Positions 34,238 through 43,336 of a stretch of DNA of 64,000 nucleotides are shown piece after piece (position 1 is the stretch's first letter; the number at the start of each line of letters is the position of its first letter). The notes below the pieces were generated by a model. It was not told the DNA's origin. It worked only from the letters and a program-made list of their open reading frames with translations, and searched no databases. Made by a program: the position numbers and the translations under genes. The stretch lies in NCBI RefSeq assembly GCF_000744105.1, contig NZ_JQLH01000001.1:2418001-2482000 (forward strand), given 5' to 3'. This DNA comes from Maribacter forsetii DSM 18668. GTDB taxonomy: Bacteria > Bacteroidota > Bacteroidia > Flavobacteriales > Flavobacteriaceae.

Positions 34238-34264
34238 CATTTATAAAATACTAAAGTCTAAAAA

Positions 34265-35053
34265 ATGAAACATATATTAATTACGGGAAGCACAGACGGT
34301 ATAGGAAAGCTACTGGCGCTTCGTTTGGCGAAAGAAGGTCATTTAGTTGGCGTTCATGGTAGAACTGATACTAAGTTAAAGGCTACTGTAACCGAAATCA
34401 AAGCGGAATCAAAGAATGACAATATAGTAGGTTTTTTAGCCGATTTCTCAAACTTGTCAGAGGTTAAACAGATGGCAAAAGAAGTTGCTCAAAAAATGCC
34501 GAAAATTGATGTTTTGGTAAACAATGCCGGTGTTTTGAAAACTAAAACTGATACTGCTTCGAACGGAGTAGATGTTCGTTTAACAGTAAACTATTTAGCA
34601 CCATATCAATTTACAAATGCGGTATTACCGTTATTGAAAAAGTCAGATACACCTAGAATTGTAAATCTTAGTTCTGCGGCACAATCCCCAGTTTCTTTAA
34701 GTGCATTAAAAGGTGAAATGAGTTTAGGGGCTAATGATGCCTATGCACAAAGTAAATTAGCGTTGACCATGTGGAGTTTTGATTTAGCAAAAAAAGAACC
34801 AAGTATTTTGGTTGTTGCCGTGAACCCAGGTTCGTTATTGAATACTAAGATGGCAAAGGAAGCCTACGGTCAACATTGGTCTCCTGCAGAAAAGGGAGTA
34901 GATATTCTTTATGATTTAAGTATGACCGACAAAGCGAAAACAAACGCTTATTTTGATAATGATAAAGGAGGTTATTCTCAAGCACACCCAGATGCCTATG
35001 ATGATGAAAAAATTAAAGAATTGGTTGAGTTAACGAAGAAATTGATTAAATAA
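34265..35053 (+). CDS. SDR-family NAD(P)-dependent oxidoreductase
   Basis: 262 aa. TGSTDGIGK cofactor loop (about 7-15), VNNAGVL, catalytic S in NLSSAAQSP, and YAQSK (Y/K). The set resembles retinol dehydrogenase/WWOX-like SDRs. It is preceded by a strong hairpin and is probably read with the 2OG-oxygenase gene. Confidence 0.92.
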   Translation: MKHILITGSTDGIGKLLALRLAKEGHLVGVHGRTDTKLKATVTEIKAESKNDNIVGFLADFSNLSEVKQMAKEVAQKMPKIDVLVNNAGVLKTKTDTASNGVDVRLTVNYLAPYQFTNAVLPLLKKSDTPRIVNLSSAAQSPVSLSALKGEMSLGANDAYAQSKLALTMWSFDLAKKEPSILVVAVNPGSLLNTKMAKEAYGQHWSPAEKGVDILYDLSMTDKAKTNAYFDNDKGGYSQAHPDAYDDEKIKELVELTKKLIK

Positions 35054-35133
35054 TTTTCACTTGCTATAATTTAAAATCACCATAGAAATAGATGTAATTT
35101 TGCAAGTATAAATTTATTGTTCAAAATTCATAC

Positions 35134-36252
35134 ATGAGCTTTACAGTACGAACATTTCTTTTAATTATAGGATTATTTATTGTTTCTGCTTGTGGTAATA
35201 TTAAAAAATCACCACCAAATGACACCGATATCAATTTGCGTTTTATAGATGAATATGTTTTGCCTGATGAAACAACATTTGCCAACACTAGGGTAGGTGG
35301 GTTATCAGGTATAGATTATGCAAATGGAATTTGGTACGCCATTAGTGATGACAGTGATTTTCCACGCTTTTATAGCGCCAATATTTCTTATGATATTAAC
35401 GGATTTGATTCGATTGAAATAACATCCGTTACTCATTTTAAAGATTCAATTGACGAAGTAATACCAAAAGGATTTGTCGATCCCGAATCTATTAGATATG
35501 ATGATGGATGTTTTATTTGGACAAGTGAAGGAAATATAAAGAAAGGTCTGAGACCTTTCGTACGCATTTCAGATTCAGTCGGAAATTTTGTTAAAGAATT
35601 GAATCTTGCTAGTCGCTACTTACCTAATGAGAATCCAGATTTGGGACCTCGCCATAACGGTGTTTTTGAGGGAATATCTGTAAGTAAACATAAAAAAGGG
35701 TATTGGGTTGCCATGGAATTACCATTGAAAGAAGACGGAGTTGAACCTACTTTAGAAGAAACAGACTCACCTGTAAGAATAGTTTATATTAATGAAAAAA
35801 CAGGGCATTCCGAAAAGGAAATAGTGTATGAATTGGACAAAGTTTCCCGTCCTGCAATTGACGGAGCTACATTTGAACTAAATGGTATTGTTGAGATTCT
35901 AGAGTACGATACCAATAGATTTTTTGTACTAGAACGTTCTTATTCCATGGGATATGAGGACGGAGGAAATACAGTTAAAATTTATGATGTTGATGCAAAT
36001 AAAGCGACTGATGTAAGTGGTATCAATAGTTTAAAAGTTGAGCGCTATACCAAAGTAACAAAGAAGCTTTTATTCAATTTTGAGGATATTAGAAATGAAT
36101 TAACCAACGGTATTGTCGACAATATTGAAGGAATCTCTTTTGGTCCTGACTTTGCAAACGGTAATCGCTCCTTAATAGTGGTGGCCGATAATAATTTTAG
36201 CCTGTATGGTCCACAACTTAATCAGTTTATACTTTTTGAAGTAGAGAAATAA
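35134..36252 (+). CDS. Esterase-like activity of phytase family lipoprotein
   Basis: 372 aa. Lipobox VSACGN (Cys about 20), then VGGLSGIDYANGIWYAISDDSDFPRFYSANI, DPESIRYDDGCFIWTSEGN, NPDLGPRHNGVFEGISVSKH and ERSYSMGYEDGGNTVKIYDV: the pattern of the phytase-like esterase (beta-propeller) family. Envelope protein; probably a hydrolase, substrate unknown. Transcribed alone, facing the HxlR gene. Confidence 0.88.
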   Translation: MSFTVRTFLLIIGLFIVSACGNIKKSPPNDTDINLRFIDEYVLPDETTFANTRVGGLSGIDYANGIWYAISDDSDFPRFYSANISYDINGFDSIEITSVTHFKDSIDEVIPKGFVDPESIRYDDGCFIWTSEGNIKKGLRPFVRISDSVGNFVKELNLASRYLPNENPDLGPRHNGVFEGISVSKHKKGYWVAMELPLKEDGVEPTLEETDSPVRIVYINEKTGHSEKEIVYELDKVSRPAIDGATFELNGIVEILEYDTNRFFVLERSYSMGYEDGGNTVKIYDVDANKATDVSGINSLKVERYTKVTKKLLFNFEDIRNELTNGIVDNIEGISFGPDFANGNRSLIVVADNNFSLYGPQLNQFILFEVEK

Positions 36253-36272
36253 ATACAGAGAATCAATTTTGA

Positions 36273-36306
36273 CCCCTTCTTATTTCATGATAAGAAAGGG
36301 CTCTTA
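36273..36306. terminator. Hairpin between convergent phytase-like and HxlR genes
   Basis: Stem CCCCTTCTTAT / ATAAGAAAGGG (36273-36283 and 36290-36300) with one mismatch and a 6-base loop. Confidence 0.55.
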
Positions 36307-36319
36307 TTTAACCGAATTT

Positions 36320-36703
36320 CTATTCCTCAAACAAAAACTCCCCTTTTGTTTCTGCTGCGTGTAATCCCCAATCAACAATTAGGTTTAGAATTGGAACCAA
36401 TGTTTGTCCAAACTCCGTAAGAGTGTATTCTACTTTTAAAGGTGGTTTTTTAGTAAACACTTTTCTGTTTACCATACCATCTGCTTCTAATTGTTTTAAC
36501 TGTAAACTCAACGTGCGCTCAGTAATACCAGGAATTTCTTTACGCAACTCGTTGTAGCGTTTTTTGTCGCCTATTAAATGCGTTAGTATCACACTCTTCC
36601 ATTTTCCACCTATCAATTCCATTGCTGCGCTCGTTGGGCAGAATGATATTTTATTATTGATTTTAATTTTTGGTTTCTTTTCAAACAGTTCTTTTCTGTC
36701 CAT
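36320..36703 (-). CDS. HxlR-family transcriptional regulator
   Basis: 127 aa winged-helix regulator: SFCPTSAAMELIGGKWKSVILTHLIGDKKRYNELRKEIPGITERTLSLQLKQLEADGMVNRKVF is the family hallmark. It has a single N-terminal Cys, C22, placed where the redox-sensing Cys of YodB/QorR-type members lies. Divergent from the nitroreductase operon, with TATAGT/ACTATA half-sites between. Likely a thiol-based repressor responding to quinones or other electrophiles (inference from family and context). Confidence 0.93.
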   Translation of the reverse strand: MDRKELFEKKPKIKINNKISFCPTSAAMELIGGKWKSVILTHLIGDKKRYNELRKEIPGITERTLSLQLKQLEADGMVNRKVFTKKPPLKVEYTLTEFGQTLVPILNLIVDWGLHAAETKGEFLFEE

Positions 36704-36725
36704 TTCTTTAAAATTAAATATATGA

Positions 36726-36772
36726 CAAAGATAATAAGCTTTAATATAGTATGCAACTATACTTTTTATAGT
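36726..36772 (-). promoter_or_regulatory. HxlR promoter and its operator array
   Basis: Minus-strand -7 element TATCTTTG (36726-36733). Next to it TATAGT (36745), ACTATA (36756) and TATAGT (36767) are set at exact 11-bp steps, giving two overlapping palindromes with 5-bp spacers over the expected -33 region: a clear autoregulatory operator. Confidence 0.75.
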
Positions 36773-36879
36773 AAAATATTATGTATTCAAATAATTGATA
36801 TTCAGATTATTACAAATTATTTTGTATACTATACTTCTTGACCGTTATTGACACGTACCAACTCTACACTTACATTTGT

Positions 36880-36896
36880 ACTATAATTTTGATAGT
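36880..36896 (+). promoter_or_regulatory. Operator over the -7 element of the nitroreductase operon
   Basis: ACTATA (36880-36885) and GATAGT (36891-36896), again 11 bp apart with one mismatch, enclose the -7 element TAATTTTG (36884-36891). A further lone ACTATA is at 36828. Binding of HxlR here would block the promoter. Confidence 0.7.
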
Positions 36897-36928
36897 ATTA
36901 TAAATCAACAAGTTAAGAAATAACAAAA

Positions 36929-37582
36929 ATGAATCTAACAGAAATATTAAACAACCGCTACTCAGCAAAAGAATTTGATGCAACTAAGAAAATATCAGAT
37001 GCAGATTTTCAACAGATAAAAGATGTACTGCGTTTAAGTCCTTCTAGTGTAAACCTACAACCTTGGCATTTTTTAATTGCAGATACCCAAGAAGGTAAAG
37101 CCCGTATTGCAAAAGGTACAGAAGGCGCGTTTCATTTCAACACACCAAAAGTTTTAGATGCATCTCACGTAATTGTTATCGCAGCTCGCACAGATGCAGA
37201 CGATGATTATATGAACAGCGTTCTAGAACAAGAAGACCAAGATGGTCGCTTTGCAGCACAAGAGTTTAAAGATCAAATGCACGGTGGTCGTATGCTATTT
37301 GCAAACATTCACCGCTACGACCTTAAAGATTTACCACACTGGATGGAAAAGCAAGTGTATTTAAATATGGGCGCACTTTTATTAGGTGCAGCTGCCTTAG
37401 GTATTGATGCTTGCCCAATGGAAGGTGTAGATGTAAAAGCTTTAGATGAAGAATTTAGCTTACGCGAAAAAGGCTTCACCGCTCTAGCGGTTGTGTCTTT
37501 AGGTTATAGAAAAGACAGTGACTTTAATGCAAAATTACCGAAATCTAGATTTCCTGAAGAAACAGTTATCACACAGTTATAA
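36929..37582 (+). CDS. NAD(P)H-dependent oxidoreductase, nitroreductase family
   Basis: 217 aa FMN flavoprotein: LTEILNNRYSAKEFDATKKIS, LSPSSVNLQPWHFLIAD, YLNMGALLLGAAALGIDACPMEGVD and SLGYRKDSDFNAKLPKSRFPEETVI match NfsB-type oxygen-insensitive nitro/quinone reductases. First gene of a six-gene operon (gaps of 18-31 bases) under the HxlR-type operator. Confidence 0.94.
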   Translation: MNLTEILNNRYSAKEFDATKKISDADFQQIKDVLRLSPSSVNLQPWHFLIADTQEGKARIAKGTEGAFHFNTPKVLDASHVIVIAARTDADDDYMNSVLEQEDQDGRFAAQEFKDQMHGGRMLFANIHRYDLKDLPHWMEKQVYLNMGALLLGAAALGIDACPMEGVDVKALDEEFSLREKGFTALAVVSLGYRKDSDFNAKLPKSRFPEETVITQL

Positions 37583-37601
37583 TCAGTCTTAAAATCCAAT
37601 A

Positions 37602-38453
37602 ATGATGAAAACTAACACAAAAATTATTCACGCAGCTATCGTACAATATCACCGTTGGTATCTTTTTTATGAACGTGATTTTGAAAATAAACAACGACTA
37701 GAAAATCAGTTAGAAATTTTAGCAGATGATATAAAAATGAAATCTGTAGCTGGAGAAATGCAAGGCAAAGAAAATTATCCTGAAAGATTAAAAGTTTATA
37801 AAGGATGGAAGAATGCGCATCATATTCAAAATATAACAGTAAATAAATTAGAGAACGGTGCTATTAATTTAGAAGCTGATATTATATATCAAAATTTAAA
37901 GTCAGACGGTGCTAATGACAGTTATCCTTTGCATTACAGCACATTTTTAAAAGAGGTTCCTGGTGCGCTTTTACCTGTGTTTACAGAAATCAATATTAAC
38001 CCTACTGGCGAGATTAAAGACCCAACGTTTGAGGATGCATATCCAGAAAACCGAATGTTATCTCTTATGCATTACTGGCTCTTAAATATGGAACAGTTAG
38101 ATGGTAATGTTGCGCCTTTTAAAGAGGTATTAGCAGATGGTTTTAAACTTAATTTTTCAACAAATAGCGAGCCTATTGTTACCATAGAACAATTAGAACA
38201 ATGGTTAAACGGAACGCCAAAGCAATTGAAGGAAAGCAGTCATTTTCCAGAGAATTTTACAGTAAAAGTAATTTCAGAAAATGAATATGAAGTCAATGTA
38301 GATTTTGTTTGGAAAGGGATAACAAAAGAGGGTCAAAAATTAACCGCAACTACTTCTCACCATTGGATTGTAAAGGATAATCCAAATGACAGATTTGCAA
38401 AAATAAAAGAGGTTACAATCATTCAAAAAGTACCACTTACTCCATTAAAATAA
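37602..38453 (+). CDS. Two-domain NTF2/SnoaL-like protein of unknown function
   Basis: 283 aa, no signal peptide. The sequence seems to hold two alpha+beta units (about 1-150 and 155-283), each with a helical start (VQYHRWYLFYERDF; ENRMLSLMHYWLLNMEQLD) and a beta-sheet end (EADIIYQNLKSDG; VDFVWKGITKEGQKLTATTSHHWIVKD), which is the NTF2-like pattern. No catalytic residues can be named. Second gene of the HxlR-controlled operon. Fold assignment is inference. Confidence 0.6.
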   Translation: MMKTNTKIIHAAIVQYHRWYLFYERDFENKQRLENQLEILADDIKMKSVAGEMQGKENYPERLKVYKGWKNAHHIQNITVNKLENGAINLEADIIYQNLKSDGANDSYPLHYSTFLKEVPGALLPVFTEININPTGEIKDPTFEDAYPENRMLSLMHYWLLNMEQLDGNVAPFKEVLADGFKLNFSTNSEPIVTIEQLEQWLNGTPKQLKESSHFPENFTVKVISENEYEVNVDFVWKGITKEGQKLTATTSHHWIVKDNPNDRFAKIKEVTIIQKVPLTPLK

Positions 38454-38482
38454 AAGGTACTTCAATTCTAAAGAACATTATT

Positions 38483-39106
38483 ATGAAAAGTACAATAGTA
38501 AAATTTACTGCAAAACCAGAACATAAATACACGTTTGCAGCAACGCTTAAAGAAGCACAAGCGGCAACACAAAAAGAGGCTGGTAATAAAGAGATTAGAG
38601 TATTTGTGTCTAAAGCAGAAGACAATGTGTTTTTTGTTTACGAACGTTGGGCAGACAAAGCTGCTATTACAGCTCACGATAACGAGCCACATACCAAGAA
38701 GTTAATGGAAGTAGGACAGACCGCCTTACAGTCGGCTCCTGATTTCTACTTTTTAGGCGATACAAATCCGCTTCCAGACCATTCTAAATCTGAAAATCCT
38801 GAAGATGACGTATTTATTATTTTCTTCATTTTTAAACTAAAAACGGAATTTAGAGAAGCACTTCTTGAACAGTTTGAAGATCACATTATCCACACAAGAA
38901 ACGAGGAAGAAGGCAACATTCTTTTTGATTTATATACAGTAGATAATCAAGAAGATACCCTAGCAGTTTACGAGCATTGGAGAAAAGAATCTGATGTTTG
39001 GGACATTCACTTTAATCAACCTTATGCAGTAAAAACAGGCAAACTAATGGAAGATGCTGTCATTGGTGATTTAAAGCAGTATATGAATTTCGTTAGAGAA
39101 ATTTAA
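38483..39106 (+). CDS. Tandem antibiotic biosynthesis monooxygenase (ABM) domain protein
   Basis: 207 aa with two ABM domains in a row: first about 1-95 (VKFTAKPEHKYTFAATLKEAQAATQKEAGNKEIRVFVSKAEDNVFFVYERWADKAAITAHDNEPHTKK), second about 108-205 (FIIFFIFKLKTEFREALLEQFEDHIIHTRNEEEGNILFDLYTVDNQEDTLAVYEHWRKESD). Probably a pseudo-dimeric quinol monooxygenase. Third gene of the HxlR operon, in line with quinone handling. Confidence 0.88.
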   Translation: MKSTIVKFTAKPEHKYTFAATLKEAQAATQKEAGNKEIRVFVSKAEDNVFFVYERWADKAAITAHDNEPHTKKLMEVGQTALQSAPDFYFLGDTNPLPDHSKSENPEDDVFIIFFIFKLKTEFREALLEQFEDHIIHTRNEEEGNILFDLYTVDNQEDTLAVYEHWRKESDVWDIHFNQPYAVKTGKLMEDAVIGDLKQYMNFVREI

Positions 39107-39137
39107 AAGATACCCAACTTTATTAAAAACAAAGATT

Positions 39138-40709
39138 ATGAAAAAGCAATTAATTTTATTATACACTTTAGTTTTAGCTTACTCCAGTAATGCCCAAAAC
39201 ACTAAAGAAGACAACTATAAAACAGGCGTAAAAATTGTTAACGAGGTTAATGGTGAAGGCGCTTCAAAAGGATTAGAAGCAGCTTTTAAAAGTGTCTCTC
39301 CAGATATGGCAGATTATATTATTCGCTATGGTTTTGGAGAAATTTATAACAGAAAAGGCATAGATTTTAAAACCAAAGAATTATTAATAATTGCTAGTCT
39401 TACTACACAAGCTAATGCAAAATCGCAGTTAAAGTCGCATATAAAGGCTGCCTTAAATTTAGGTGCTACGCCAAATGAGATTTCAGAAACTATGATTTTA
39501 TTAAGCTTGTATACGGGCTTTCCTGCTGCAAATAATGGCATTTTTACTTTAAAGGAAGTTTTAGAAGAAACAAACTATACGGCATCTAAATACATAAATA
39601 CAACACAACAATTAGTTAAAAACTGGGAGTTAGATGGCTTTTCTATGCCTGAGTCTATTGTGGCATCACCAACAGAGAATTGGTTGTATGTTTCTAATGT
39701 AAATCAAAATAACAAAGGGTATATAAGTAGAATTTCAAAGGACGGAAAAGTTGATAATTATAAATGGGTAACTGGTTTAAATTCGCCTGCAGGCTTGGCA
39801 TTATATCGGGACAAATTATACGTTGGCGATGGTAAGGAGCTTCATATTATCAATGTTAAAAATGGTAAAGTCGTAAATAGCATTACTTCTCCAGATGTTG
39901 TGTCATTAAATGATGTCGTGGTTTCTAAAAACGGACAGGTTTTTATTTCTGATATAGCAAGTGGTAAGATTTTCACATTAGTAAATAACAAATTAGAGGT
40001 TTGGTTTCAATCCCCAGAAATTAAGCATCCAAACGGACTTTATATTCAAAATGAAGACTTAGTTATTGCAAATTTTGGTGAAGAATTGACTTTAGAAATT
40101 TCACCAGATAAGTTTGGCAGTCTATATAAAGTCAACTTAAAAGATAAAAGGATAACACGGTTTAAAAGCAGTTATCAACTAGGAGCTTTAGACGGTTTAA
40201 CTGCTGTTAATGATGGTTTTTTAGTAACAGGAGGTACGGTTAGTGACTTGTTTTTTATAAATGAGAATACGCGACAATTAATTGGGAACTTCCCGAAAGG
40301 TTTAGCAGATATTACCATAGAAAACAATGTGTTATTTACTCCGGTTCTATTTAGTAATTCAATAGCATCTTACACACTTCCATCAACTATTAGTAAAGCT
40401 ATACCTGTAGATGAAAATTGGAAACGAATAAACACAAAAGAAGAATATTTAAAGATAGCTGCCGATAATTTTTATGGTGACAAAGACGGGCAATCTGTTG
40501 CTACTCACGACGGACAAATATTTGGAGTTTTTGGAGGTAAAGTTTTGACAGGTACTTGGGATTGGAAAAATAATTTCTTCACCAGAACCAGCAAAATCGG
40601 AGATATGGATTTAGGGTATGATGAACTTGTAATTGAAGTTACAGATACCAAAATGCGCTTAACACTTAAGCAAGGCAAGGGAATGACCGTTGTCTATAAT
40701 AAAAAATAA
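39138..40709 (+). CDS. Secreted carboxymuconolactone decarboxylase-like / SMP-30 beta-propeller fusion
   Basis: 523 aa. Signal peptide 1-19. Residues about 25-150: CMD (PcaC-type) domain (TKELLIIASLTTQANAKSQLKSHIKAALNLGATPNEISETMILLSLYTGFPAANNG), without the CxxC of AhpD. About 155-430: SMP-30/NHL-like propeller (NWLYVSNVNQNNKGYISRISKDGK, GLNSPAGLALYRDKLYVGDG, SLNDVVVSKNGQVFISDIASGKI). About 435-523: small beta domain (HDGQIFGVFGGKVLTGTWDWKNNFFTRTSKIGDMDLGYDE). The three-part combination in one secreted protein is unusual. Fourth gene of the HxlR operon. Lactone or quinone chemistry in the periplasm is possible (inference). Confidence 0.82.
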   Translation: MKKQLILLYTLVLAYSSNAQNTKEDNYKTGVKIVNEVNGEGASKGLEAAFKSVSPDMADYIIRYGFGEIYNRKGIDFKTKELLIIASLTTQANAKSQLKSHIKAALNLGATPNEISETMILLSLYTGFPAANNGIFTLKEVLEETNYTASKYINTTQQLVKNWELDGFSMPESIVASPTENWLYVSNVNQNNKGYISRISKDGKVDNYKWVTGLNSPAGLALYRDKLYVGDGKELHIINVKNGKVVNSITSPDVVSLNDVVVSKNGQVFISDIASGKIFTLVNNKLEVWFQSPEIKHPNGLYIQNEDLVIANFGEELTLEISPDKFGSLYKVNLKDKRITRFKSSYQLGALDGLTAVNDGFLVTGGTVSDLFFINENTRQLIGNFPKGLADITIENNVLFTPVLFSNSIASYTLPSTISKAIPVDENWKRINTKEEYLKIAADNFYGDKDGQSVATHDGQIFGVFGGKVLTGTWDWKNNFFTRTSKIGDMDLGYDELVIEVTDTKMRLTLKQGKGMTVVYNKK

Positions 40710-40727
40710 TTTAAAAATAGAAACACT

Positions 40728-41666
40728 ATGAAAGCAATAGTATTAGAAAAAGCAGGAGGACCCGAAAACCTTCATTTAGTAGAAATAGCAAAACCGATTA
40801 TAAAAGAGAACGAAGTGTTAATTACTGTAAAGGCAATTTCATTAAACCCTGCAGATGTAAAACCAAAGTATAACGACGAGATGTTAAGTATGATGTATGG
40901 TAAAGAACGACCTGTTATTTTAGGTTGGGATATTGCCGGTATAGTTACCGAAGTTGGCGCAGCAGTTACCAATTTTAATGTAGGAGATAAGGTCTTCGGA
41001 ATGGTTAATTTTCCTGGTGTAGGTAATGCTTACGCGGAATTTGTAGCTGCTCCAGAAGCACATTTAGCTATAATGCCAAGTAACGTTTCTTTTGAAGAGG
41101 CTGCTGCTACAACCTTAGCTGCTTTAACTGCATTACAAATCTTAGAAGGAAGGATTAATAAAGGTGATAAAGTACTAATACAAGCAGGTTCTGGTGGTGT
41201 TGGTCATTTTGCTATCCAAATTGCAAAAGCAATGGGAGCTTTTGTGAATACTACTGCCTCGGCAAAAAATAGTGCATTTGTTACCTCTATTGGAGCAGAT
41301 AACGTAATTGATTATCATACTGAAAAGTTTGAAGAAATTTTATCCGATATCGACTTTGTGTTAGATACGCAAGGTGGTGAAGTATTAGAAAATGCAGTAA
41401 AAGTTTTAAAAAGCGGTGGAACAGCCTACACAACAGTAGGTATGGACTTAGATGACTTAAAAGCATCAGCCAAAAAGGAGAACAAAACCGTTTCAGACAT
41501 TTTAGTACACTCTAGTGCTAAAGATATGAACACCTTAAAAGAAATGTTAGAAAACGGTAGCATTAGACCAAACATTTACAAAACGTTTGCTTTTGAAGAT
41601 ATGGCTAATGCCCATACCGAAGTTGAAAAAGGAAGAACAGTGGGTAAAGTAATCGTGACACTTTAG
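40728..41666 (+). CDS. NADP-dependent MDR quinone oxidoreductase
   Basis: 312 aa. MKAIVLEKAGGPENLHLVEI, SLNPADVKPKYNDE, GWDIAGIVTEVGAAVTNFNVGDKVFGMV, and the cofactor loop VLIQAGSGGVGHFAIQIAKAMGA. Zinc-free quinone reductase type. Fifth gene of the HxlR operon, 18 bases after the CMD/SMP-30 gene. Confidence 0.94.
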   Translation: MKAIVLEKAGGPENLHLVEIAKPIIKENEVLITVKAISLNPADVKPKYNDEMLSMMYGKERPVILGWDIAGIVTEVGAAVTNFNVGDKVFGMVNFPGVGNAYAEFVAAPEAHLAIMPSNVSFEEAAATTLAALTALQILEGRINKGDKVLIQAGSGGVGHFAIQIAKAMGAFVNTTASAKNSAFVTSIGADNVIDYHTEKFEEILSDIDFVLDTQGGEVLENAVKVLKSGGTAYTTVGMDLDDLKASAKKENKTVSDILVHSSAKDMNTLKEMLENGSIRPNIYKTFAFEDMANAHTEVEKGRTVGKVIVTL

Positions 41667-41685
41667 TATCAATTATTAAAACACA

Positions 41686-43182
41686 ATGAAAATGAAAACA
41701 CAAGATAAATTACCGCATTATACGAGAAAAATATTTGTTGGTGGCGAATGGAAAGACGGAAAAGGACCAGCAATCAAGGATATTAACCCTTGGAACCAAG
41801 AGGAGTTATTCTCTTTAAATGGAGCTACTACAGATGATGTAAATGAAGCTTTTGAACAAGCAGCAGTTGCGCAGAAAAAATGGGCAGCTGTACTACCTCC
41901 TGAAAAGAGTAGAATGATGCTTAAACTAGCCGAAGTAGTTAGAAGCCGAAAGCAAGAGTTTGCAGAATGGGCAAGAAAAGAAGTAGGAGCAACCTTAGCA
42001 AAAGGGTATTTTGAAGCAGAATTAGTAGCTAGCGTTTTTGAAAGTGCTGTGCATTTACCATTACAAGTAGAAGGTAAAATATTACCACAAGATATTGATG
42101 GCAAAGAATCTATGGCTGTTAGAAAACCATTAGGTGTTATTGGTTTAATTTCTCCTTGGAATTTTCCGGGTCAATTAACCGCGCGTACTTTAGGTCCAGC
42201 ATTGGCAGTAGGTAATGCGGTGGTGTTAAAACCGGCATCAACGTCTATAGTAACAGGCGGATTAATTTTCGCTTCTTTTTTAGAAGAGGCAGGTTTCCCG
42301 AAAGGGTTATTAAGCGTTTTACCAGGTGGAGGAAGTACTATTGGTACTGCAATTACAAAACACCCAATATCAAAATTAATTTCGTTTACAGGCTCAACAC
42401 CAGTTGGTCGTCAAGTTGGTAAAAATGCTCTGGAGGCAGATATCATTAAAAACATCGAGTTAGAATTAGGTGGTAACAGTCCGTTTGTGGTGCTAGAAGA
42501 TGCAGATATTGATCAAGCGGTTGAAGCTGCTGCTTGGGGTAAATTTATGAACCAAGGTCAAATCTGTATGGCTATCAACAGAATTATCGTTGAAGATAAA
42601 GTCTATGATGAATTCACAGAAAAGTTTATAGCAAAAGTAAAAACCTTAAAACGATTGGATATGAATGATCCGGATACGTTTGTAGGTCCTATTATTGATC
42701 AAAATCAGTTTGATACTGTTAAAGGGTTAATAGACGATGCAAAAGAACAAGGTTACAAAATGGCATTAGGTGGAGAAGCAGAAGGTTTACATATGCCGCC
42801 ATACGTTTTTGTAGATGTAGACGAAAATTGCCCATTATTTCAAAATGAAATATTTGGACCAGCAGTGTCTATTGCTAGAGCAAAAGATACAGAAGATGCT
42901 TTACGTTTAGCAAATGCTACAGACTACGGTTTATCTAGTTCTGTATTTACACGAGACGAGGGAAAAGGAATGGCATTTGCACAAGGTATTGAAGCTGGTA
43001 TGACACATATTAATGACCAACCAGTTAATGATAGTGCCTATGCACCATTTGGAGGAGTTAAAAATTCAGGTCTAGGACGTTTTAATGGACAATGGGGTGT
43101 AAAATCGTTTACAGTAGCTCATTGGATTACCATTCAAAAAACACCAAGGAAATATCCTTTTAAAGCAGCTGATTTTCAGTAG
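41686..43182 (+). CDS. NAD(P)-dependent aldehyde dehydrogenase
   Basis: 498 aa. Catalytic C294 in MNQGQICMAINR, base E260 in LELGGNSPF and N159 in SPWNFPG are present, as is FTGSTPVGRQVG in the cofactor site. The motifs are near benzaldehyde/vanillin dehydrogenase types. Last gene of the HxlR operon; it would oxidise aldehydes made by, or dealt with alongside, the reductases upstream. Ends at a strong terminator. Confidence 0.95.
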   Translation: MKMKTQDKLPHYTRKIFVGGEWKDGKGPAIKDINPWNQEELFSLNGATTDDVNEAFEQAAVAQKKWAAVLPPEKSRMMLKLAEVVRSRKQEFAEWARKEVGATLAKGYFEAELVASVFESAVHLPLQVEGKILPQDIDGKESMAVRKPLGVIGLISPWNFPGQLTARTLGPALAVGNAVVLKPASTSIVTGGLIFASFLEEAGFPKGLLSVLPGGGSTIGTAITKHPISKLISFTGSTPVGRQVGKNALEADIIKNIELELGGNSPFVVLEDADIDQAVEAAAWGKFMNQGQICMAINRIIVEDKVYDEFTEKFIAKVKTLKRLDMNDPDTFVGPIIDQNQFDTVKGLIDDAKEQGYKMALGGEAEGLHMPPYVFVDVDENCPLFQNEIFGPAVSIARAKDTEDALRLANATDYGLSSSVFTRDEGKGMAFAQGIEAGMTHINDQPVNDSAYAPFGGVKNSGLGRFNGQWGVKSFTVAHWITIQKTPRKYPFKAADFQ

Positions 43183-43208
43183 TCAAAAGTAATTTAAGTT
43201 ACATTTTT

Positions 43209-43246
43209 AAAAGCTGAGATTAATTCCAATTAGTCTCAGCTTTTCT
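43209..43246 (+). terminator. Strong terminator of the HxlR-controlled operon
   Basis: 11-bp stem AAAAGCTGAGA / TCTCAGCTTTT (43209-43219 and 43234-43244), extended inside by TAATT/AATTA, with the T-run as part of the right arm. Confidence 0.85.
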
Positions 43247-43336
43247 TATATTCTAACAATTGGTAAAAGTTTCAAAATATTCTTGGAATTTCAGTAAGAA
43301 ATCAAGTTCTTGCACGATTAAATTTCGCTTAAAATA

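Noticed and set aside
43324..43331. A TTCGCTTA half-site just before the MarC gene
   Set aside because: No partner half-site 21 bp away and no -7 element 37 bp on; it lies 5 bases before the start codon. Likely chance.
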